NCBI GenBank assembly: GCA_951812615.1
Contig: CATOSU010000002.1
Span: forward strand, 248,001-312,000
Length of the DNA: 64,000 nt
Direction: 5' to 3'
DNA from: an uncultured Paracoccaceae bacterium
GTDB lineage: Bacteria > Pseudomonadota > Alphaproteobacteria > Rhodobacterales > Rhodobacteraceae
In this document: positions 52,235 through 61,517 of the stretch, one piece after another
Layout: every line of letters begins with the position of its first letter
How positions within the stretch are numbered: the stretch's first letter is position 1
Translations under genes and position numbers: made by a program
The notes under the pieces: generated by a model
What the model was told of the DNA's origin: nothing
What the model saw: the letters and a program-made list of their open reading frames with translations, nothing else
The model's database searches: none

Positions 52235-53635
52235 TCAGAAGATTTTGCCGGGGTTCATGATGCCCTGCGGATCGATTGCAGTCTTGATCGCCCGCATAAC
52301 ATCGACCGTCCCCGCACCCAGTTCCATCTCCAGATACGGCTTCTTGCCTTGCCCGATCCCGTGTTCGCCCGTGCAGGTCCCGTCCATCGAAATTGCCAGT
52401 TCGGCCAGCCAGCTGACATACTCCTTCGACGCGGCCACCTCGCGCGGGTCGGACATGTCGATAAGTGGCGAGACATGAAAGTTCCCGTCGCCGACATGTC
52501 CGACAAGCGGGGCCATGAGCCCCAATTCCTCGGCCTTCGCGACCGAAGCACTGGTGCATTCCGCCAGCCGGGAAATCGGAACACAGACATCCGTGGCCAC
52601 TGTTTGAGCACCGGGACGCAGGGCCAGCACCGACCAGTAAAGATCGTGCCGCGCCTTCCAGAGCCGGGTCCGGTCCTCGGCCTTGGCGGTCCACTCGAAA
52701 CCCGTGCCTTCAAACTCCTCGGCAATGGAACCAAACATTTCCGCCTGTTCAGCGACCGAGGCCGCGGATCCGTGGAACTCCAGCAGCAACAACGGCGTTT
52801 CCGGCAGGTCCAGCTTGGAATAAGCGTTCACGGCCTGAACCGCCATCGCATCCAGCAGTTCGATCCGGGCCATGGGTACGCCGTACTGAATGGTCGCCAT
52901 CACCGCCTGACTGGCGGCGTCGATGCTGGGGAAGGAGCACCTTGCGGAACTCATCGCTTCGGGGATCCCGAACAGCTTGATGGTCAGTTCGGTGATCAGG
53001 CCCAGCGTACCCTCGGCGCCGATCATCAGGCGCGTCAGATCATACCCCGCCGAGGATTTCTTGGCCCTGCGCGCAGTGCGGATGATTTCACCGCTGGGCA
53101 GCACCGCTTCGAGCGACAGGACGTTATCCTTCATCGTGCCATAGCGCACTGCATTGGTACCGCTGGCCCGCGTGGACGCCATGCCGCCCAACGACGCATT
53201 CGCACCGGGATCAATGGGGAAAAACAGGCCCTGGTCGCGCAGGTGTGTATTGAGTTGTTCCCGGGTAACGCCGGGCTGAACAACCACGTCCAGATCTTCG
53301 GTGTGCACGGCAAGTATCTGGTTCATATCAGTGAAATCGACACAAACACCGCCCGCGGGCGCATTCAGATGACCTTCGAGGGACGTGCCGGTCCCATATC
53401 CGATCACCGGGACACGGTGGTCAGCGCAGATTTTCACGATATCGGACACTTCGGCGGTGTTCTGCGGCCAGACCACGCCATCGGGCGGCTGGTTCTGGAT
53501 CCAGGTCGTGGTGTGTCCGTGTTGTTCGCGAACCGTTTCTCCGGTCTGAAACTTCTCGCCGAAGCGCTGTTTCAGAACGCCCAGCGCCGCTTCGATCCCG
53601 GTTTCGTTCCGGGGCAGTTTCTGAACCTCGATCAT
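52235..53635 (-). CDS. FAD-linked D-lactate dehydrogenase (LDHD/GlcD family)
   Basis: 466 aa. N-terminal FAD-binding PCMH domain (VIGYGTGTSLEGHLNAPAGG, the FAD pocket) and C-terminal FAD-oxidase domain with the metal-binding GHVGDGNFHVSPL and CTGEHGIGQGKKPYL motifs. Oxidises D-lactate or a related 2-hydroxy acid, passing electrons to cytochrome c or quinone. Separated from nasT by 156 bp. Exact substrate among lactate, glycolate and 2-hydroxyglutarate is not decidable by sight. Confidence 0.85.
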   Translation of the reverse strand: MIEVQKLPRNETGIEAALGVLKQRFGEKFQTGETVREQHGHTTTWIQNQPPDGVVWPQNTAEVSDIVKICADHRVPVIGYGTGTSLEGHLNAPAGGVCVDFTDMNQILAVHTEDLDVVVQPGVTREQLNTHLRDQGLFFPIDPGANASLGGMASTRASGTNAVRYGTMKDNVLSLEAVLPSGEIIRTARRAKKSSAGYDLTRLMIGAEGTLGLITELTIKLFGIPEAMSSARCSFPSIDAASQAVMATIQYGVPMARIELLDAMAVQAVNAYSKLDLPETPLLLLEFHGSAASVAEQAEMFGSIAEEFEGTGFEWTAKAEDRTRLWKARHDLYWSVLALRPGAQTVATDVCVPISRLAECTSASVAKAEELGLMAPLVGHVGDGNFHVSPLIDMSDPREVAASKEYVSWLAELAISMDGTCTGEHGIGQGKKPYLEMELGAGTVDVMRAIKTAIDPQGIMNPGKIF

Positions 53636-53740
53636 GACCGATCCTCTCTCACCATTTGCAGAAGCTATAGCGCAGGCTCAGGGGCTTTCACACCCCCGCC
53701 CCGGGGGATCAGCCCGGCCCTGTGGAAGCGCATTCACCGC

Positions 53741-55516
53741 TTACCGGCCAAGCGCAATACCTTCCCGTCGCGGATCCGCGCCGCCCCTGAGAACCTCGCC
53801 GATCTCAATGGCATGCAAGCCGGAATTCAGGTCGCGCAGCTTCACCGTGTATCCCATGGCTTCGAGGGCCGGTTGCAGCGCCTCGGCGGGAGTACCGGCC
53901 TCAAGATCGTAGGTGCCAAAGCGGTTGACGGCGTGCGGGAGCGCAACCGCCTCCTGAATGTTCAGGCCCCAATCGGCCCAGGCGATGATGGAATGTGCCA
54001 CATAGGGGATGATCCTGCTGCCGCCCGGCGATCCAATGGCCAGAACCGGACGCCCGCCCCTGAGTACGATCGTCGGCGCCATAGACGACCGCGGACGCTT
54101 GCCCGGTGCGACCCGGTTGGCGATCGGCACCCCGTCACGATGTGACCGGAAAGAAAAATCAGTGAGTTCGTTGTTAAGCAGGAAGCCGTTGGTCATCAGC
54201 CGCGACCCGAACGCGTTTTCGATCGTCGTGGTCATCGACAGAACGTTGCCGTCCACGTCCACGATGGAAATGTGCGACGTGGACGGAAGTTCGAGGCTTT
54301 CATCGTCAACAAGAGCCCGTGCATGGTCCCACTCAGGCTGTCCCGGCGCCACGCTGTCCAGCGCCTTGTCGCCACGCAGGAGCCCGGCACGCTGAGCAAG
54401 GTAAACCGGATCGACCAGACCCTCGGTAGGCACCGGAACGTGGTCGCTGTCCGCGATGTAGCGGCCTCGGTCGGCAAAGGCGAGCCGTCCGGCATCGCCG
54501 ATCATGCGCCAGGTTTCAGGGTCCTCCGGGCCGGTGACCGGCAAGTGATCCAGCATTCCCAGGATTTGGCCGACGCTCAGCGCACCCGACGACGGCGGGC
54601 CCATCCCGCAGACGTCCATCCCCCGGAAACTAGCGCAGACCGGCGGGCGTTCGGGTACCGTGTAAAGCGACAGATCGGCAAGCGACAGAACGCCTGCATT
54701 GGGCGCCTCCTGCACCGTGCGCACGATATCGGCCGCAATGCGGCCCGAATAAAACGGGCGGGTGCCCTGACGGGCCAGAACGCGCAGCGTCTCTGCGTAA
54801 GCCGGGTTTTTCAGGATATCCCCTTCGGCCAGCGGAGCGCCGTCCGGCAGGAAATAAGCCGCGGTCGCCGAATGCACGGCCAGTCTTTCGGCATCGTATG
54901 CCACCAACGCCGCCAGCCGCGGCGACACCGCGAACCCGTCGCGGGCCAGCCGGGTCGCATCGTCAAACAGTCGCGGCCACGGGGTTTTGCCCCAGCGACG
55001 ATGCGCTTCTGCCATCAGCGCCGGTGTGCCCGGCGTTCCGACCGAACGACCGCCGACAACCGCGTCGAAGAAGCCCAAAGGTTTGCCATCGGCGTCCTGA
55101 AACAGGCGCGGAGTGGCCGCCAGCGGCGCGGTTTCGCGGCCATCTAACGTCGTCATCTCCCCAGTTGCAGCGTCGAACCAGACCAGAAAGGCGCCGCCGC
55201 CCAATCCCGATGACTGCGGTTCGACCAGTCCCAGCACGGTCTGCGCCGCAATCATCGCGTCCGCGGCACTGCCTCCTGCCGCCAGAATGGCGGCCCCGGC
55301 TTCGGCGGCATGCGGATTGGCCGCAGCGATCATCCATGTTCTGCCCTCGACCGGCAGGCCGGCAGACTTGGCCGCCAGCGCCGCGGCAACCGCCGGGCCG
55401 TGCGCGCCGGCCCCGGCAACCGTGGACACCTCCGGCGCAACGGTGTCAGCGGCTTGCTGAGCCGTCAGAGGCGCGGCCAGCAATAAAGCGGTAAGACATG
55501 AGATAATTGCGCGCAC
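53741..55516 (-). CDS. ggt: Gamma-glutamyltransferase
   Basis: 591 aa from a GTG with AGGAG 8 bases upstream; the longer frame lacks support. Signal peptide, then the large subunit; the catalytic Thr lies in PSTSHISIVD, where autoprocessing generates the small subunit. The small subunit carries GSPGGSRII, the glutamate-binding loop. Periplasmic enzyme cleaving glutathione and gamma-glutamyl compounds. Stands alone between the D-lactate dehydrogenase and thpR genes. Confidence 0.9.
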   Translation of the reverse strand: MRAIISCLTALLLAAPLTAQQAADTVAPEVSTVAGAGAHGPAVAAALAAKSAGLPVEGRTWMIAAANPHAAEAGAAILAAGGSAADAMIAAQTVLGLVEPQSSGLGGGAFLVWFDAATGEMTTLDGRETAPLAATPRLFQDADGKPLGFFDAVVGGRSVGTPGTPALMAEAHRRWGKTPWPRLFDDATRLARDGFAVSPRLAALVAYDAERLAVHSATAAYFLPDGAPLAEGDILKNPAYAETLRVLARQGTRPFYSGRIAADIVRTVQEAPNAGVLSLADLSLYTVPERPPVCASFRGMDVCGMGPPSSGALSVGQILGMLDHLPVTGPEDPETWRMIGDAGRLAFADRGRYIADSDHVPVPTEGLVDPVYLAQRAGLLRGDKALDSVAPGQPEWDHARALVDDESLELPSTSHISIVDVDGNVLSMTTTIENAFGSRLMTNGFLLNNELTDFSFRSHRDGVPIANRVAPGKRPRSSMAPTIVLRGGRPVLAIGSPGGSRIIPYVAHSIIAWADWGLNIQEAVALPHAVNRFGTYDLEAGTPAEALQPALEAMGYTVKLRDLNSGLHAIEIGEVLRGGADPRREGIALGR

Positions 55517-55582
55517 GGGACGACTCCTGCAAAATGTGTTGTGATTTGAACCTAGCCTGACAGGCCCGGACTGCAATCCGGA

Positions 55583-56113
55583 TCAGCCAAGCGGGTAGGA
55601 CGCCAGTTCCTCATAAACCGGTCCGTCCGGGCGCAGGGTAGACTGGCACAGCGACAGGCCGATCGCGGTCCAGCCCGGAAGGACCGTCCCCGCGTACTCT
55701 GACAGGAACGATACCATCGCCGGGCTTGGGTCGCCTTTCAGCCGGGCCAGGGTGACATGTGGGTGATAACGTTCTTTGCGCAACCGGATACCGGCGCGCT
55801 GAACACAGCGAAGCACCGCTTGCCGCATTTCAGCCAGGGCGGGACAAGGCTGCACCTCCGCAAAGATCAGCCGCGGTTTGTCCCCGCCGAAAGCACCGAG
55901 CCCGCGAAACGCAATGTCCATAGCCGGCATTCGCAAACCGGTAAGCCCGATATGCAGGTCTTCCAGCAGGTCCTCAGGCTGATCATCCAGAAAAGCCAGT
56001 GTGAGATGCAGGTTTTCCCGGACAACCGGCCGGCCCGCAGGCAACATCGCCTGAACCCGCACCATGGCGTCGCGGACATCTTCAGGCGGGGTCAATGCCA
56101 GAAAACTGCGCAT
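55583..56113 (-). CDS. thpR: RNA 2',3'-cyclic phosphodiesterase
   Basis: 176 aa from ATG 56113 with an upstream GGAGG. Two HxT/HxTL motifs (HLTLAFL and HPHVTLARL), the catalytic pair of the 2H phosphoesterase superfamily (LigT/ThpR). Acts on 2',3'-cyclic RNA ends. 66 bp from ggt and 33 bp from the dehydrogenase gene upstream. Confidence 0.9.
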   Translation of the reverse strand: MRSFLALTPPEDVRDAMVRVQAMLPAGRPVVRENLHLTLAFLDDQPEDLLEDLHIGLTGLRMPAMDIAFRGLGAFGGDKPRLIFAEVQPCPALAEMRQAVLRCVQRAGIRLRKERYHPHVTLARLKGDPSPAMVSFLSEYAGTVLPGWTAIGLSLCQSTLRPDGPVYEELASYPLG

Positions 56114-56146
56114 TCGGCCTCCTGCCGGCACGGGGCGGGCCGTTTC

Positions 56147-57172
56147 CTACAGCATCGACGGAACAACCTGATCGGGCGGGCGATGGCCGTCTTCGAAGGT
56201 CTTGATGTTGATGATCACCTTTTCGCCCATCTCCAGCCGGCCCTCGACGGTGGCCGAGCCCATATGCGGCAGCAACACCACGTTATCGAGCTCCCGCAGG
56301 CGTGGGTTGATGTCTGTTCCGTGTTCGTAGACATCAAGGCCAGCACCAGCGATTTCCCCGGCTCGCAACATGCGGGTCAGCGCGTTTTCATCGATCACCT
56401 CGCCCCGGGAGGTGTTGACGATCACCGCTGTCGGCTTCAGCAGCTTCAGCCGCCGGGCATTCAACAGATGGAACGTCGAAGGCGTCGACGGGCAATTGAC
56501 GCTGATCACGTCCATGCGCGCGACCATCTGATCGAGGCTTTCCCAATAGGTCGCCTCGAAGACATCCTCGACCTCGGGGCGCAGCCGCTTGCGATTGTGA
56601 TAATGAATTTGCATGCCGAAGGCCGCCGCGCGGCGTGCAACGGCCTGTCCGATCCGACCCATGCCAAGAATTCCCAGCCGGCGCCCCGCAACCCGGCCAC
56701 CAAGCAGCGCGGTCGGCGCCCAGCCCTGCCATTCCCCCCGCTGCATTACGCTCAACCCCTCGGGTATGCGTCGTGTCACGGCGAGAATCAGTGCCATTGT
56801 CATGTCCGCAGTATCGTCGGTCAGCACCCCCTGCGTGTTGCTCACCAATATCCCCCGCTGTCGCGCCGTGGCCACGTCGATATGGTCCACCCCTGCCCCG
56901 TAATTCGCGATCAGCTTCAGCTTCTCGCTCGCCTGCGACAACAGACCGGCATCAATGGTATCGGTTACCGTGGGCACCAGCACGTCAGCCGTCCGAACGG
57001 CCTCGGTCAGTTCCGCCCGGGTCATTGGCGTGTCTTCGTCGCGCAAACGTGCGTCAAACAGTTCGCTCAATCGGGTTTCAACCGCTTCCGGCAACCGTCG
57101 CGTCACGACAACACTCAGCCTATCTCTTGGCACCAGGGCCCTCCGTTCGCTTTTCAAATCAGCATTCTCCAT
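56147..57172 (-). CDS. D-isomer-specific 2-hydroxyacid dehydrogenase (glyoxylate/hydroxypyruvate reductase-like)
   Basis: 341 aa from ATG 57172. NAD-binding GXGXXG motif in RLGILGMGRIGQAVARR, catalytic Arg in VNTSRGEVIDENAL, Glu and His in the EHGTDI and LLPHMGSAT regions. Matches GyaR-type reductases that reduce glyoxylate or hydroxypyruvate. Divergent from the SH3 gene with about 100 bp between. Specificity inferred. Confidence 0.85.
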   Translation of the reverse strand: MENADLKSERRALVPRDRLSVVVTRRLPEAVETRLSELFDARLRDEDTPMTRAELTEAVRTADVLVPTVTDTIDAGLLSQASEKLKLIANYGAGVDHIDVATARQRGILVSNTQGVLTDDTADMTMALILAVTRRIPEGLSVMQRGEWQGWAPTALLGGRVAGRRLGILGMGRIGQAVARRAAAFGMQIHYHNRKRLRPEVEDVFEATYWESLDQMVARMDVISVNCPSTPSTFHLLNARRLKLLKPTAVIVNTSRGEVIDENALTRMLRAGEIAGAGLDVYEHGTDINPRLRELDNVVLLPHMGSATVEGRLEMGEKVIINIKTFEDGHRPPDQVVPSML

Positions 57173-57274
57173 GGCATGGTGGCGCAGGAAGAGGCGGGGC
57201 ACAAGAACTCCGAAGTGTAAATTCGGACGCTTTCTTCCGGAACGGGCAGACAACGGAATTCAGGCAGGCGGATC

Positions 57275-57802
57275 GTGTTGGGATCAGGATTGAAACTGGG
57301 CCGGTTACCGGTCGTTCTGGCCGTTGCGTGGCTGGGATTCCACGCGGCAGGCGCCAGTGCGCAGGTTGCGCTGCAAAGCGGCCCTGTGACAAATCTTCCG
57401 ATACCGCGATACGTGTCGCTGAAAACAAGCGAAGGCAATGTCCGGCGCGGTCCGTCCCTGACACACCGCATAGACTGGGTCTTCAAACGCCGCGACATGC
57501 CGCTGCAGGTAACCGGCGAACATGGTCACTGGCGCCGCGTCACCGACCGCGACGGCGCCGGCGGATGGGTGCATTACGCGCTGTTGTCCGGCGTGCGGAC
57601 CGTGATCATCGAGAAAGACATGCTGACCCTGCACACCCGCCCTGACGCTCAGACACCGGTGGTGGCCGCGCTGGAGCTTGGCGTGGTGGCGCGGCTGGGG
57701 GATTGCAGCGTCGAATGGTGCAGCGTGTCCGCGGGCGGCTATCGCGGCTGGACCCGCAAGGACAACCTCTGGGGCGTGGGCATGGACGAGATCCGCGACT
57801 GA
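57275..57802 (+). CDS. Secreted SH3-domain protein
   Basis: 175 aa from a GTG with AGGCAGGCG before it. Signal peptide, then tandem bacterial SH3 domains: YVSLKTSEGNVRRGPSLTHRI (split here) and a second with LHTRPDAQTPVVAALELG. Such proteins bind peptidoglycan or act as scaffold modules. No enzymatic domain. Common and functionally undefined in the Rhodobacteraceae. Confidence 0.8.
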   Translation: MLGSGLKLGRLPVVLAVAWLGFHAAGASAQVALQSGPVTNLPIPRYVSLKTSEGNVRRGPSLTHRIDWVFKRRDMPLQVTGEHGHWRRVTDRDGAGGWVHYALLSGVRTVIIEKDMLTLHTRPDAQTPVVAALELGVVARLGDCSVEWCSVSAGGYRGWTRKDNLWGVGMDEIRD

Positions 57803-57814
57803 CCCCGCCGCCGG

Positions 57815-58723
57815 TCACGATGTCCGGGCAATGAACTCATTCGTCAGCGCGGCCAGTTCCGGACCGGCATCCTCCTGCAGGAAATGGCCGGCTGCCGGCA
57901 GGATCGTGTGCGCCTGCCCCTGTGCCCCGGGCAACAGCTTCTGAATCACCTGATCCACACCCGCCATGATCCTGTCGTCGGCACCGAAGGCCGTCAGCAC
58001 CGGCGTGTCCAGACCGCGCAGCACTGACCACGCCGCACGGTTCGCCGCGCTGGCAGGATTATCCGGCGCATCGGGCACCAGCATCGGAAACTGGCGCGCC
58101 CCGGCTTTGTAGCTTTCATCCGGAAACGGAGCGTCATAGGCGGCAATCCCCGCCTCGGACAGTTTACCTGTCGTTCCTCCGGACACGATGCGCCCCGCCG
58201 GAAACGGATCCACGTCCTGGCTGAACGCACGCCAGGACCGGAATGCATCGCTCATCGGCTCGTCGCCTGTCGGCAGTGCCGTGTTTGCCACCACGATCCG
58301 GGCAAACCGTTCCGGCATCTCGGCCCAGAGCCGCAGGCCGATCAGCCCGCCCCAGTCCTGACAAACAAGCGTGATCCCGTTCAGATCCAGTTGCCGCAGC
58401 ACAGAGGCCATCCAGTCGACATGCCGCTGATATGTGTAATCCTCTCGCCGGACGGGTTTGTCCGATCGCCCGAACCCGACAAGATCCGGAGCGACAACGC
58501 GATGCCCCGCCCCGGTGAAGACCGGGATCATCTTGCGATACAGATAACACCATGTCGGTTCGCCATGCAGCGCCAGAACCGGGGCCGCCTCGCCCGGCCC
58601 TTCATCCAGATAATGAACCCGCAATCGGCCGCCTTCGGTATCATCCACCTCAAGATAATTCGGGGCAAAACCGTACCCCTCCAAATCCTCAAAACGCGTA
58701 TCCGGCGTGCGCAGATAATCCAT
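57815..58723 (-). CDS. Alpha/beta hydrolase of the haloalkane-dehalogenase-I type, second halide Trp missing
   Basis: 302 aa from ATG 58723 (GGGAGG upstream). Matches DhlA: HGEPTWCYLYRKM near residue 53, nucleophile D123 in CQDWGG with W124 as first halide-stabilising residue, acid in AFGADDRI, and base His in AAGHFLQED. The cap segment that aligns with the second tryptophan (W175 in DhlA) reads T184 instead. Either a divergent dehalogenase or a hydrolase of another substrate. Cytoplasmic, stand-alone. Confidence 0.8.
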   Translation of the reverse strand: MDYLRTPDTRFEDLEGYGFAPNYLEVDDTEGGRLRVHYLDEGPGEAAPVLALHGEPTWCYLYRKMIPVFTGAGHRVVAPDLVGFGRSDKPVRREDYTYQRHVDWMASVLRQLDLNGITLVCQDWGGLIGLRLWAEMPERFARIVVANTALPTGDEPMSDAFRSWRAFSQDVDPFPAGRIVSGGTTGKLSEAGIAAYDAPFPDESYKAGARQFPMLVPDAPDNPASAANRAAWSVLRGLDTPVLTAFGADDRIMAGVDQVIQKLLPGAQGQAHTILPAAGHFLQEDAGPELAALTNEFIARTS

Positions 58724-58878
58724 GTTCAACCCTCCCCGTTGCCCGGCAAACCTAACAGCCGCCGCCGCACCCGCCAGCCGGAACGTGACGGCATCCGGCT
58801 CGCTTCATTGCGGCCCGACAATTTTGCACTGCGGCCCTTGAACCCCACGCACAAGCGCTTTAATGAGCCCAGCACCGT

Positions 58879-58953
58879 TGGGGTGTAGCCAAGTGGTAAG
58901 GCAGCGGTTTTTGGTACCGTGTATCGTAGGTTCGAATCCTACCACCCCAGCCA
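58879..58953 (+). tRNA. tRNA-Gln (anticodon TTG)
   Basis: 72-nt cloverleaf plus encoded CCA. Acceptor arm TGGGGTG pairs with CACCCCA, T loop GGTTCGAATCC, anticodon loop TTTTGGT giving anticodon TTG. A transcription terminator-like hairpin follows at 58988. Its 3' side is followed by an integrative region, so the gene may be an attachment target. Confidence 0.95.
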
Positions 58954-58987
58954 ACACTCATAACAATTTCACACCAGTACGAGAATT

Positions 58988-59007
58988 CGGGTTTTTGCCC
59001 GTGTTTT
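58988..59007 (+). terminator. Weak terminator hairpin after tRNA-Gln
   Basis: A 4-bp stem CGGG/CCCG with a TTTTTG loop followed by TGTTTT, 35 bases beyond the tRNA. Short stem, so moderate support. Confidence 0.4.
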
Positions 59008-59167
59008 CCGGGGCCTTTCAGGGTGTCGGGATACCCCAGACCCGGAATATGCCGTAAATCGGTGGGATTCTGTCAAAAGTCTGGGAATGGCTTTTGCACG
59101 GTCGACGGTTGGGTGTGTTAGATGCTGCCGGGATCGCAGCGCTGGTCCGTTCACGGCCCGTGCCCTC

Positions 59168-60847
59168 TTACAGGGTGCGGAACGTTTCTCTCTGCTCGTC
59201 CCAGAGTGCCGGAATGGCGTGGCGCAGCAACCATTCGGTCGTCAGGCCAGTTGGTTGAGAACCGGCAAACACATCACGCACAACATCCGGTGCCAGGAAT
59301 GCCAGATCGACCAGCTTATGAACCCGTTGTTTTGACACGCCTTCTGATGCTGCGATCTCGGCATAGGTTTTCCCGGCTCGGATCAGGTCAAAGTAGTGAT
59401 GCGCCTTTGTGATGTTTTTGAACAGGGTTTCATCGCGCGGGTTGGCTGTGTCGGCCAGGATAAGTTTCGTTTCAACACCCCGCTTGCGGTGTTGGAACGC
59501 GGCGTCGATCTCGAGGTGTTCCTCAGATACCCGTTCGCAACCAACGCCCAACATCTCAGCTAAGCCGTTCTCTGATATGGTGATTCTGATCCTCCCTGGC
59601 GCGATCTGAATGTTTTGAGGCAGCTGCAAAATCTGGTTGTGCTTCTCGTTCTGCTCATCAGGTTCGCTGTTGGTGATGCCTGACAATTGCGTAGCAATCG
59701 TTGTGATCTCATCCGTCGTAGCATCGCTCACGATGTTTGCCATCACAGCCGGGGTGCTCAGATGCTTGCAGAGCAGTCTGGCAACCAGTGTTTCCAGCTC
59801 AGGTCCGGGCAATCGCCAGCCAGATGGATCTTTGGCACCTTTACTTCGGATCAGCCGGTTTGAGACATAGTATCTGAGACGGTGTCCTTTCGAGGACTTT
59901 GTATGGCTCGGGGTGAGACGATCACCGGTTTCGTCAAACAGTTTGCCAATCAGAAGCGAGACCTGTTTTCGACCCCTTCTTCCCTTTCCTCTTTCTTTGC
60001 CGAGGCGATCGCTGACCGAACGGCCCATCAGTTGGTACTGCAGCGCATCCCAATACTCTGGCTCAATGAGAGCAGAATGCTGGCCGGGATACACGTTTGC
60101 CTTATGGCGAATACGGCCCGCATAGACCGGATTGGTCAGGATGTAGTAAATGTGGCCAAAACTGAAGGGTTTACCACCCTTGAACCGGCCCGATGCCAAT
60201 GTGCGGATGGCTGTCTTCAGGCCCAGCCTGTCTGCCTGATTTTTCACTTCCCGAACCGTGCCATGCTCTTTGTAGAGATCGTAGATCGTTCGGATAATCT
60301 GTGCATCCGGCTCTTTGACCTTCAGCGTTCTTCCATCCGGTTCATAGCCCAGCGGCACGTTGCCCCCCATCCAGAGGCCTTTCTTCTTGGAGGCTGCGAT
60401 CTTGTCGCGAATGCGCTCAGCCGTAACCTCTCGTTCAAATTGCGCAAAGCTGAGCAACATGTTCAGCGTCAGCCGCCCCATGCTGGTTGCGGTGTTGAAC
60501 GATTGGGTCACAGAGACAAACGATCCGCCTGCCTCATCCAGAACCTCGACGATCTTGGCAAAATCGCCCAGAGATCGCGTCAGCCGATCAATCTTGTAGA
60601 CAACAATCCGGTCCACTTTGCCGGACCGGATGTCTGCCATCAGCCGTTGCAGCCCCGGACGCTCCAGTGTCCCGCCTGACAGCCCGCCATCATCATAGGC
60701 ATCAGGAACCAAAACCCAGCCTTCAATCTTCTGACTGGCGATAAAGGCCGCACAGACTTCGCGCTGCGCATCCAGCGAGTTAAACTCCTGCTCCAGCCCG
60801 TCTTCCGAAGATTTGCGGGTATAGATCGCGCAGCGGGTCTTCTTCAT
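59168..60847 (-). CDS. Large serine site-specific recombinase
   Basis: 559 aa. Catalytic serine S13 in YTRKSSEDG, resolvase domain through about residue 150 (RIVVYKIDRLTRSLGDFAKIVE), then a recombinase domain and a zinc-ribbon-poor C-terminus ending in a helix-turn-helix-like TYAEIAASEGVSKQRVHKLV. Probably the integrase of the element next to tRNA-Gln. ATG overlaps the stop of the DUF2924 gene upstream. Confidence 0.88.
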   Translation of the reverse strand: MKKTRCAIYTRKSSEDGLEQEFNSLDAQREVCAAFIASQKIEGWVLVPDAYDDGGLSGGTLERPGLQRLMADIRSGKVDRIVVYKIDRLTRSLGDFAKIVEVLDEAGGSFVSVTQSFNTATSMGRLTLNMLLSFAQFEREVTAERIRDKIAASKKKGLWMGGNVPLGYEPDGRTLKVKEPDAQIIRTIYDLYKEHGTVREVKNQADRLGLKTAIRTLASGRFKGGKPFSFGHIYYILTNPVYAGRIRHKANVYPGQHSALIEPEYWDALQYQLMGRSVSDRLGKERGKGRRGRKQVSLLIGKLFDETGDRLTPSHTKSSKGHRLRYYVSNRLIRSKGAKDPSGWRLPGPELETLVARLLCKHLSTPAVMANIVSDATTDEITTIATQLSGITNSEPDEQNEKHNQILQLPQNIQIAPGRIRITISENGLAEMLGVGCERVSEEHLEIDAAFQHRKRGVETKLILADTANPRDETLFKNITKAHHYFDLIRAGKTYAEIAASEGVSKQRVHKLVDLAFLAPDVVRDVFAGSQPTGLTTEWLLRHAIPALWDEQRETFRTL

Positions 60848-61281
60848 GCGCCACTGCCCGATTTGCAGTTCAGCCCGAAGAAGCGCGGACCGGACCAGCT
60901 TGTCCCGGTGATATGCAGTGCAATGGCCGACAGTGACTTAAACCGCTCACCATTCATGACATATCCATCGTCGCTCACATCGACCTGATAACGTCGCCCG
61001 TTCCATTCCCTCACAAGCTGCGTCCCGGGTCGGATTGCAGCAGATGCCCCCTTCACGGTCTTACCTTCGGCTGCTGAACTCAATGCCCGTCTCAGGTTCG
61101 GGGACAGCCCCCCGAACCTCTCGCACTGATCATGCCAGATCAGAGCCTTGCGCATGAAGGTCATCGACAGAAAGTGGGGTGGCGCGTTGTTGAAAGCCTC
61201 TGTCCAGGCCACCCGAAGGGCCGAACGGTCCATGTCAGCAAGTTCTGACCATCGGGCTTCTATCGCGCTCTCAGCGGCCAT
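60844..61281 (-). CDS. DUF2924 protein
   Basis: 145 aa. DUF2924 family recognised by GTQLVREWNGRRYQVDV and GERFKSLSAIALHITGTSWSGPRFFGL, with a positively charged C-terminus. Usually encoded directly before a serine recombinase, as here, and may assist it in DNA binding or directionality. Overlaps both neighbours by 1-4 bases. Function unproven. Confidence 0.8.
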   Translation of the reverse strand: MAAESAIEARWSELADMDRSALRVAWTEAFNNAPPHFLSMTFMRKALIWHDQCERFGGLSPNLRRALSSAAEGKTVKGASAAIRPGTQLVREWNGRRYQVDVSDDGYVMNGERFKSLSAIALHITGTSWSGPRFFGLNCKSGSGA

Positions 61282-61517
61282 CAGGCAGCATCCACCGCTG
61301 GCTTGGCGACAATGCGGTATCGCAATGGCTTGCCGCTGCCCGGCTTCTCAGCGTCAAGCACATATCCTGATTTGCGCAGGCCTGTCAGTGCTGCACGCGT
61401 GGAGTGAGGCTGCCAGTTGAATTTTGCGCTGATGGCGGCAACATCGGCTCCCGCCTTCCGGCTTAACATCTGAATCAATTGGGCTTTCTTGGTCCGTGGC
61501 TTTGTTTGCAGTGTCAT
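61281..61517 (-). CDS. DUF3489 protein, predicted helix-turn-helix
   Basis: 78 aa. TKKAQLIQMLSRKAGADVAAIS followed by NWQPHSTRAALTGLRKSGY is the DUF3489 pattern, a small winged-helix-like DNA-binding fold. First gene of the recombinase transcript, with GGAGAAACTC upstream of the ATG. May regulate or direct excision of the integrated element. Confidence 0.78.
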   Translation of the reverse strand: MTLQTKPRTKKAQLIQMLSRKAGADVAAISAKFNWQPHSTRAALTGLRKSGYVLDAEKPGSGKPLRYRIVAKPAVDAA

